Of a DNA stretch of 10,394 nucleotides, positions 5,563-10,394 are shown one piece after another; position 1 is the stretch's first letter; each line of letters begins with the position of its first letter. This DNA comes from an archaeon (GTDB taxonomy: Archaea > Thermoproteota > Bathyarchaeia > TCS64). Under the pieces are notes generated by a model that saw only the letters and a program-made list of their open reading frames with translations, ran no database searches and was not told the DNA's origin. The stretch is taken from positions 1 through 10,394 of the forward strand of contig JAHLLU010000046.1 in assembly GCA_020444005.1 (NCBI GenBank), given 5' to 3'. Both the position numbers and the translations under genes were made by a program.

Positions 5563-5571
5563 CTATTATGG
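5563..5571 (-). promoter_or_regulatory. TATA-like element for ridA
   Basis: Minus-strand CCATAATAG, centred about 5567, is 26 bases before ATG 5541 and fits a leaderless promoter. A second TATA-like match, CGATATAAT (5551-5559), is too close to the ATG to serve it. Confidence 0.35.
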
Positions 5572-5576
5572 CATTT

Positions 5577-5589
5577 GGTTCGATGAACC
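5577..5589. promoter_or_regulatory. Perfect 13-bp inverted repeat in divergent promoter region, possible operator
   Basis: GGTTC-GAT-GAACC is a perfect dyad in the 87-base gap between ridA and the acidic membrane gene. It lies between the two TATA-like elements and touches the plus-strand one (CCTATATCC, 5588-5596). One bound dimer could affect both promoters; this is inference. Confidence 0.25.
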
Positions 5590-5596
5590 TATATCC
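5588..5596 (+). promoter_or_regulatory. TATA-like element for the acidic membrane protein gene
   Basis: CCTATATCC, centred near 5592, predicts transcription from about 5618. That leaves a leader of about 11 bases containing GGGGGAG before ATG 5629. Confidence 0.35.
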
Positions 5597-5628
5597 TATG
5601 ACGTAAAATACAGAGGGTGTGGGGGAGT

Positions 5629-6546
5629 ATGTGGTATAACGACATACTGATAATTCTGATGGGTTTCGTAGCCATACTCATGATTATCATGACGGTAATA
5701 ATGTCTGCAAGAATAAGAAAACCGAAACCAGTCGAAACTGTGGAAGAAAAACCAGAAAAAGTATACGTTGAGAAAGGCTTCGAGAGACAAGAAGAGCCTG
5801 AAGAGGAAGAAACCAGTCCAGATTACATTGAACAGGAAACAGTTGAAGAGGAAAACATTGAAGATTACAGTGTTGAGGTTGAGCCTATAGACTATACTGT
5901 TGAGATCGAGCCGGTTACCATTGATGAAACAGTGAGCCTTGAAACCGAACCAGTAGAACCAGCGCCACCAGATGAAGATATAGTGATCACACCCACAGAG
6001 CCAATAGAAGAACCCATCACCGAAAATACGCCAGATGAGGACGTAGTAATCACCCCGATTGAACCCATAATCATCGAACCAGAGCTAGAAACCGAGCCAA
6101 CAACAGAAACAGACCCCGATGAAGACGTTATAATCACACCAAACGAGACATTCTATGACCCAGAACCTGAGGAAACCGAAGAACCCACAGACAAGGAAGA
6201 GCCACCCTCACTAGAGGAGGAAGAGGCGGAGATCGAGGATATACCCGAGATTGAGCTACCTCCGCTTGAGCCAGAGGAAACAAAATCAATCCCAGAGGAA
6301 ATCGAGCCAGAACCAGAGCCTGAACCCGAAGCAGAGCCAGTTGTACCTGTAGTAGAGGGAAAAACACAATCACGCAGATTAAGAAAACCAGTGATAGATG
6401 AATCAGACCCAGACCTCAAGGTGGATCTAGGGGTAAAAACCTGCCCCAACTGTGGAGCAAAGGTACCTGATACCATCTACTGTATCTTGTGTGGAAAACC
6501 ACTGGACCCTGAAAACACAGTCGGATACGAGGAAGAAGAGAATTAG
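5629..6546 (+). CDS. Membrane-anchored Glu/Pro-rich protein with C-terminal zinc ribbon
   Basis: From ATG 5629 (an in-frame GTG lies at 5617) the product has 305 residues. Residues 6-26 form one transmembrane segment (ILIILMGFVAILMIIMTVIM). It is followed by RIRKPKP, so by the positive-inside rule the long C-terminal part faces the cytoplasm. Residues 35-260 are low-complexity, dominated by Glu, Pro, Thr, Ile and Val. They contain three copies of a PDED(V/I)xITP motif and a tandem YSVEVEPID/YTVEIEPVTID. After a basic patch (SRRLRKP, 248-254) comes a zinc ribbon with CPNC at 272-275 and CILCGKPL from 285, and an acidic tail. I do not recognise the protein as a named family. The layout suggests a membrane tether with a long, stiff, charged linker presenting a small zinc-binding head to a cytoplasmic partner. 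Its stop overlaps the convergent OsmC stop. Confidence 0.8.
   Translation: MWYNDILIILMGFVAILMIIMTVIMSARIRKPKPVETVEEKPEKVYVEKGFERQEEPEEEETSPDYIEQETVEEENIEDYSVEVEPIDYTVEIEPVTIDETVSLETEPVEPAPPDEDIVITPTEPIEEPITENTPDEDVVITPIEPIIIEPELETEPTTETDPDEDVIITPNETFYDPEPEETEEPTDKEEPPSLEEEEAEIEDIPEIELPPLEPEETKSIPEEIEPEPEPEPEAEPVVPVVEGKTQSRRLRKPVIDESDPDLKVDLGVKTCPNCGAKVPDTIYCILCGKPLDPENTVGYEEEEN
5968..6141 (+). repeat. Three imperfect PDED(V/I)xITP coding repeats
   Basis: Within the acidic protein the motif occurs at residues 114-122, 135-143 and 163-171, each time as PDED, I or V, V or I, ITP. The copies are 21 and 28 residues apart, separated by Glu/Pro/Thr spacers. They look like degenerate internal duplications rather than a DNA-level tandem array. 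Confidence 0.7.
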
Positions 6547-6947
6547 ATTTTCTCTAGCTTGTAAACTGGTTCAAGACCAGCTTGCTTCCATAGTACCCCA
6601 ACGGGGCATGTTAAAGAAGTTAGTTCAAGTACTTTCTCCAATGCTTTCTGGTCCGCATCGCTTTTCACCTTGGTGATAAACTCTATAGACTCTATTGTTT
6701 TGGACCCATCGGGTTTTTCCGCAACTACCTCCACCTCAAGGCTCTCAAAATTGATTCGCCTTTTCTCAGCGATTATTTTGAAAATTGTTACAATACATCC
6801 CGCGTAGCTCATAACCGATAGCTCAAGGGCGGTGGGTCCAACGTTCTCGGCGCTGGGTAAGTCACAGATTGTCTCATGTCCTCTTCCATCGTCTAGGAGT
6901 ACCTGACTGTTGCCGATCCATTTTGCGTTTGATCTCATCAATCCCAT
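6543..6947 (-). CDS. OsmC/Ohr family protein
   Basis: The 134-residue product has the two active-site cysteines of the OsmC/Ohr fold: C51 in SYAGCIVTIF and C114 in SLTCPVGVLW. In family members this pair reduces organic hydroperoxides as a homodimer in the cytoplasm. The N-terminal AKWIGNSQVLLDD and the central GPTALELSVMSYAGC helix are typical. The small size and sequence fit the general OsmC-like group more than Ohr proper, so peroxidase activity is likely but not certain. The start is ATG 6947, with ATG 6938 as an alternative. A TATA box lies at 6976-6987 and the gene is 83 bases after fdhA with oligo-T between, so it is probably transcribed alone. Its TAA (6543-6545) overlaps the TAG of the convergent gene (6544-6546). 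Confidence 0.9.
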   Translation of the reverse strand: MGLMRSNAKWIGNSQVLLDDGRGHETICDLPSAENVGPTALELSVMSYAGCIVTIFKIIAEKRRINFESLEVEVVAEKPDGSKTIESIEFITKVKSDADQKALEKVLELTSLTCPVGVLWKQAGLEPVYKLEKI

Positions 6948-6967
6948 CGATATTTCAGTTGATTCGG

Positions 6968-6981
6968 AAACCGGCGGGTTT
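6968..6981. promoter_or_regulatory. Inverted repeat next to the OsmC TATA box, possible operator
   Basis: AAACC (6968-6972) and GGTTT (6977-6981) form a perfect dyad around GGCG. It overlaps the start side of the OsmC TATA box, where a bound repressor could block transcription. There is no further evidence. Confidence 0.2.
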
Positions 6982-6987
6982 TATACC
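6976..6987 (-). promoter_or_regulatory. TATA box for the OsmC gene
   Basis: Minus-strand GGTATAAAACCC is a good archaeal TATA match. It predicts a start near 6957, about 10 bases before ATG 6947. Confidence 0.5.
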
Positions 6988-7002
6988 TAACTAAAAGCTA
7001 GT

Positions 7003-7025
7003 ATAAAAAATAATTACTATAAAAA
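7003..7025 (-). terminator. Oligo-T termination region after fdhA
   Basis: Just past the fdhA stop, the minus strand carries TTTTT (7025-7021) and then TTTTTT (7010-7005), without a clear hairpin. Runs of T on the non-template strand are the usual archaeal termination signal. Confidence 0.5.
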
Positions 7026-7029
7026 TTGA

Positions 7030-9723
7030 TCAAGGCTTCCTGAGCCGAACAGCACACACCTTTAACTCAGGAATCTTACTGTCGGGGTCCAGTACAGGGT
7101 TAGTCAACACATTAGCAGCAGCCTCGACGAAGTGGAAAGGTATGAAAACTGTGCCAAGATCACTTCTATCCGTGACATTTGTCTTACCGGTAATGGTACC
7201 ACGCCTACTTGAGACCTCAACGAGATCTCCATCAGCTAAGCCGAGTGAAGCCGCATCAGCGGGGTTGATCTCAATTGGGCACTCAGGCACCAGCGTATCT
7301 AGTACTTTGCTTCTTCTTGTCATGGTGCCAGTGTGGAAATGTTGAAGCATCCTACCAGTAGTCAACAAGTAAGGGTAATCCTCATCAGGTAGCTCCTCGG
7401 CTGGCTTGTACTCTACACCATGGAACCTGCCTAAGCCTCTACTGAACTTGTGTCTGTGAAGGAACTGAGTGCCGGGGTGGTCGAATACGGGGCATGGCCA
7501 CTGTAGCCCTGTTTTTTGGAGTCTTTCGTGGGTGATTCCCCCGTAGATGGGTGTTACTGATGCTATCTCTTTCATTATTTCCGCTGCGGATCCATAGAAC
7601 ATGGGATACCCCATTCTTGTAGCTACCTCGCAGAGTATCTGCCAGTCAAGCCGGCTATTACCCGGGGGTTCCACTGCTTTACGCACCATCTGAACCCGCC
7701 TAGCTGTGTTAGTGAAGGTACCATCTTTCTCAGCGAAGCTGCAGGAGGGTAATACTACATCAGCGTACTGAGCGGTCTCGGTTAAGAACAAATCCTGTAC
7801 AACTAGGAACCCGAGTTTCTTGAGACTCTCCTCAACGTGGGTGAGGTCTGGTTCGCTTAACATGGGGTTCTCACCCATTATATACATGGCTTGAACATCG
7901 CCTCTGCTTACGGCGTTGAAAGCCTCCACCATTGTCAACCCGTTTCTTTCATCGAGTTTTGCTCCCCAAGCCTCCTCAAATTTGCGTCTTATGAGGGGGT
8001 CTTCTACGCTCTGGTATCCGCTGTAGACGTTTGGTAGTGCCCCAAGGTCACAGGCTCCTTGTACATTGTTTTGTCCTCGTAGTGGGTTTACACCGGTTCC
8101 GTGTTTACCTACATTTCCAGTTAGCATTGCGAGGTTTGCGGTGCTTAGTACGTTGTCTGTGCCTGTTGTGTGCTGTGTGATGCCCATACTGAAAATGATT
8201 GAAGCCCGGTCCGCCTTAGCGTACATTCTCGCTGCTTCCCTAAGTTTGTCGGCTGGGACGCCTGTTATTCGTTCTACGCGCTCAGGGGTATATTTCTCGA
8301 CAGTTTTCTTGAGTTCCTCATAGTTCTCAGTACGCTCAATTATGAATGCCTCATCGTGAAGGTTTTCCTCGATTATCACATTCATCAACCCATTCAATAA
8401 CGCGACATCAGTGCCTCCACGCTGACGCAGCCAAATAGATGAATCCCGTACCAATCCAATCTTTCGTGGATCAGCAACCACCAGTTTAGCGCCTCTATCA
8501 AGAACCGCTTGCCTGATGTATTTCGCGATAACCGGATGATTCTCGGTTGTATTACTGCCTATAACGAGGAAACAGTCTGTGTCCAGCATCTCCTGAATAC
8601 TGTTTGTCATAGCACCGGAGCCAAACGCCTTCACCAATCCAGCGACAGTAGGAGCGTGACAAAGCCTAGCACAGTGGTCTACGCTGTTGGTGCCGATACA
8701 TGCTCTGAAGAACTTCTGGAACACATAGTTTTCCTCGTTTGTGCATTTCGCTGAGGCTAACCCCATTATTGAACGTGCCCCGTACTGGTCTTTTACCTCG
8801 GCTAGCTTACCGGCGACAAGGTCCAAGGCATCATCCCATGTTGCTTCTCTGAACTCACCGAAATCATCTCTGACAAGTGGTGTGGTTAATCGTTCTGGAC
8901 TATGGACCCAGTCGTATCCGAATCTTCCCTTGACACACAGGCTTCCCTGGTTCTCTAATGCGTCTTCTTTTCCTTTGATCTTGACTATTGTATTGTCTTT
9001 TGTGTATAATTCAAGCGTGCATCCGACTCCACAATAGGGACATGTGGTCTCGGTCATCTCAAGCTCTTTCCATCGTCCCTTGAACCTGCTTGGTTTCTCG
9101 GTTAAGGCACCGGTGGGGCAGACTTGTATGCATTCTCCGCAGTTTACACAGTCGCTGTCAGTGAATAACTCGCCTAGTCCAGCAATTACTAGGGTATCGT
9201 AGCCTCTGTTCTTGTAGCTGAGTACATTATGGTGACGTATGTTGTTGCATGCTGAGATGCATCTGCCACATAGTACACACATGTTTGGGTCATAGAGGAT
9301 TGCTGGGCTGCTGTCGTCTACTGGTTTATCGATGTCCTGTGGCTTGAAGGCTGTTTTATGCAGGTCTAGTTCCAGCTCATAGGCTAGGTCCTGTAGTATG
9401 CATTGTCCGTCTTGTTCACAGGTGACGCAGTCAGCTCGGTGATTTGATAATAATAGTTCTAGGTTGAGACGTCTAGCGTCCAGTACTCGTTTGCTATTGG
9501 TTTCGACTTTCATGTCGTTTGTGATTGGTGTGGTGCAGGCTGCCTCAAGTCTGTCTTTACGTCCAATATCTACTACGCATATTCTGCATGCTCCATTCGT
9601 TGGTAATAGTGGGTGGTGGCATAGGGTGGGTATGTGTATTCTGTTTTCTTGTGCTACTTCGAGTATGGTTTGTCCTTTCTTGCCTGTGACTCTTGTTCCG
9701 TCTATGGTTAGTTCTACTGACAT
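7030..9723 (-). CDS. fdhA: Formate dehydrogenase catalytic (alpha) subunit with NuoG-like N-terminal Fe-S domains
   Basis: This 897-residue molybdenum or tungsten enzyme interconverts formate and CO2. Domains in order: a [2Fe-2S] ferredoxin with C35, C46, C49 and C63; a His-Cys [4Fe-4S] site with H95, C99, C102 and C108; two [4Fe-4S] sets at C149/152/155/159 and C192/195/198/202; the Mo-domain [4Fe-4S] at C228, C231, C235 and C263; then the bis-MGD catalytic body and a C-terminal dinucleotide-binding domain. The active site shows C355-H356 in CARLCHAPT, with Cys where E. coli FdhF has selenocysteine, and R549 in NPLRGQNNVQGACD, a block diagnostic for formate dehydrogenases. The size and Fe-S relay match NAD-linked or bifurcating soluble enzymes. 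It starts directly after the NuoF-like stop, with AAAGGAGGT 7 bases before the ATG. No signal peptide is seen, so it is cytoplasmic. Confidence 0.95.
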   Translation of the reverse strand: MSVELTIDGTRVTGKKGQTILEVAQENRIHIPTLCHHPLLPTNGACRICVVDIGRKDRLEAACTTPITNDMKVETNSKRVLDARRLNLELLLSNHRADCVTCEQDGQCILQDLAYELELDLHKTAFKPQDIDKPVDDSSPAILYDPNMCVLCGRCISACNNIRHHNVLSYKNRGYDTLVIAGLGELFTDSDCVNCGECIQVCPTGALTEKPSRFKGRWKELEMTETTCPYCGVGCTLELYTKDNTIVKIKGKEDALENQGSLCVKGRFGYDWVHSPERLTTPLVRDDFGEFREATWDDALDLVAGKLAEVKDQYGARSIMGLASAKCTNEENYVFQKFFRACIGTNSVDHCARLCHAPTVAGLVKAFGSGAMTNSIQEMLDTDCFLVIGSNTTENHPVIAKYIRQAVLDRGAKLVVADPRKIGLVRDSSIWLRQRGGTDVALLNGLMNVIIEENLHDEAFIIERTENYEELKKTVEKYTPERVERITGVPADKLREAARMYAKADRASIIFSMGITQHTTGTDNVLSTANLAMLTGNVGKHGTGVNPLRGQNNVQGACDLGALPNVYSGYQSVEDPLIRRKFEEAWGAKLDERNGLTMVEAFNAVSRGDVQAMYIMGENPMLSEPDLTHVEESLKKLGFLVVQDLFLTETAQYADVVLPSCSFAEKDGTFTNTARRVQMVRKAVEPPGNSRLDWQILCEVATRMGYPMFYGSAAEIMKEIASVTPIYGGITHERLQKTGLQWPCPVFDHPGTQFLHRHKFSRGLGRFHGVEYKPAEELPDEDYPYLLTTGRMLQHFHTGTMTRRSKVLDTLVPECPIEINPADAASLGLADGDLVEVSSRRGTITGKTNVTDRSDLGTVFIPFHFVEAAANVLTNPVLDPDSKIPELKVCAVRLRKP

Positions 9724-10394
9724 CTACCATACCTCCTTTATCGCGTTGAATGGACACGCTGTAAAGCATTGTCCACATTTTATGCATGTATCAAAATTGA
9801 TCAATGCCTTCTTATCTGGTTCAATCTGTGTAATCGCCCCTACTGGGCACTCTTTTACACATATCCCACAGCTCTTGCATAGCTCAGAATCAACATTATA
9901 TCCTTTAATCAGGGCATCACATACGCCTGCTGGACACCGTTTCTCGTTTATATGTGCCAGATACTCGTCCTCAAAGTATTTGATGGTAGTTAGTACTGGG
10001 TTTGGTGCGCTACGTCCGAGAGCACATAGGCTGCTGTCGATGATGCCTGTGCTCATGTATTTGAGGAGTTCAAGGTCCTCAAGTTTACCCTCGCCTCTTG
10101 TTATTCTATCCAGTATCTCGTGCATCCTCTTCAAACCAATCCGGCAAGGCGTGCACTGACCACATGATTCGGCTGTAGTGAAACCTAGGAAGAACTTGGC
10201 GACATCAACGGTACAGCTGGTATTGTCCATTACGACTACTCCACCGCTTCCCATGATGCTACCGGCTGCTTGTAGGGACTCGTAATCCAGTGCTAGGTCT
10301 AGGTGTTCTTCTGATAGGCATCCGCCTGATGGTCCACCTGTCTGTACTGCTTTGAAGCTGCGTCCCTCATATGGTCCGCCACCGATATCAAAGA
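9724..10394 (-). CDS. NuoF/HylB/HydB-like NADH-binding flavoprotein subunit with C-terminal 2x[4Fe-4S] ferredoxin domain, partial (N-terminus beyond window)
   Basis: The frame is open to the right edge, so only the last 223 residues are visible. They start within the NuoF fold with [13 protein letters not shown] and [21 protein letters not shown], conserved in complex I 51-kDa-type subunits that bind NADH and FMN (those binding domains lie mostly outside the window). The N3-type [4Fe-4S] ligands follow in ESCGQCTPC, with the fourth Cys in SSLCALG. The C-terminus adds two ferredoxin motifs, [12 protein letters not shown] and [12 protein letters not shown]. This tail is typical of HydB/HylB subunits of soluble hydrogenases and formate dehydrogenases, some of them electron-bifurcating, rather than of NuoF. 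It should pass electrons between NAD(H), possibly ferredoxin, and FdhA. A NuoE/HylC-like [2Fe-2S] partner is expected upstream. The TAG stop abuts the fdhA ATG with no gap. Confidence 0.93.
   Translation of the reverse strand, partial: FDIGGGPYEGRSFKAVQTGGPSGGCLSEEHLDLALDYESLQAAGSIMGSGGVVVMDNTSCTVDVAKFFLGFTTAESCGQCTPCRIGLKRMHEILDRITRGEGKLEDLELLKYMSTGIIDSSLCALGRSAPNPVLTTIKYFEDEYLAHINEKRCPAGVCDALIKGYNVDSELCKSCGICVKECPVGAITQIEPDKKALINFDTCIKCGQCFTACPFNAIKEVW
9731..9739 (-). promoter_or_regulatory. Strong Shine-Dalgarno for fdhA inside the upstream gene
   Basis: Minus-strand AAAGGAGGT lies within the last codons of the NuoF-like gene and 7 bases before ATG 9723. It fixes the fdhA start and shows that internal genes of this operon use Shine-Dalgarno initiation, unlike the probably leaderless single genes in the window. 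Confidence 0.75.

Noticed and set aside
5596..5790. Aromatic, hydrophobic minus-strand frame of 64 codons
   Set aside because: It is antisense to the membrane segment of the acidic protein and has no start signals.
5892..6476. Ser/Gly-rich and Leu-rich minus-strand frames
   Set aside because: They are the complement of the repetitive Glu/Pro-rich coding sequence; the Ser-rich composition is a by-product of GAA/GAG/CCA codons read backwards.
7142..9037. Four plus-strand frames opposite fdhA
   Set aside because: All are antisense to an intact, strongly conserved gene and show no domain features.
9464..10159. Plus-strand open frame of 231 codons
   Set aside because: Despite its length it is antisense to the well-supported NuoF-like and FdhA genes, and its sequence matches no family.
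1..10394. CRISPR array, tRNA, rRNA, insertion sequence or toxin-antitoxin pair
   Set aside because: I looked for spaced direct repeats, cloverleaf signatures, transposase motifs and small paired ORFs and saw none. The Arg-rich/zinc-ribbon pair does not resemble a known toxin-antitoxin family.

Overview
This window looks like part of an archaeal chromosome from an uncultured lineage. It carries a translation initiation factor 1A gene of archaeal type. It also has two luciferase-like oxidoreductases of the kind that use coenzyme F420, TATA-box promoters placed for leaderless or near-leaderless mRNAs, oligo-T termination signals and moderate GC. I cannot fix the phylum. An Asgard-like or Bathyarchaeia-like genome would fit, but that is a guess.

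Layout. (1) Bases 1-1166, minus strand, read right to left: aIF1A, then a small MESH1/RelA-SpoT-type HD hydrolase broken by a one-base frameshift, then a flavodoxin-family protein cut by the window edge. (2) Bases 1361-4277, plus strand: a GNAT acetyltransferase; a tiny arginine-rich membrane ORF overlapping a 54-residue zinc-ribbon protein by four bases; a DUF1385/YqhQ-like membrane protein; and an LLM-class flavin oxidoreductase interrupted by an in-frame amber codon. (3) Bases 4278-5541, minus strand: RidA followed by a second, intact LLM-class oxidoreductase, whose end abuts the first LLM gene tail to tail. (4) Bases 5629-6546, plus strand: a membrane-anchored, Glu/Pro-rich protein with a C-terminal zinc ribbon. 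(5) Bases 6543-10394, minus strand: a cytosolic formate dehydrogenase operon (NuoF/HylB-like subunit cut by the right edge, then an 897-residue catalytic subunit), followed by an independently promoted OsmC-family gene.

The main metabolic content is the formate dehydrogenase. Its catalytic subunit has a NuoG-like Fe-S relay and its partner is NuoF-like, so it should couple formate/CO2 to NAD(H), possibly with ferredoxin in a bifurcating complex. That differs from the F420-linked FdhAB of methanogens. Around it lie redox and damage-control genes: flavodoxin, LLM oxidoreductases, OsmC and RidA.

The most interesting points are three disrupted reading frames in the left 4 kb (a +1 shift in the HD gene, TGA in the Arg-rich ORF, TAG at a family-conserved Trp in an LLM gene), the Arg-rich micro-protein coupled to a zinc ribbon, and the acidic membrane zinc-ribbon protein. 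I found no mobile element, CRISPR array, tRNA or rRNA, and no clearly new multi-gene system.
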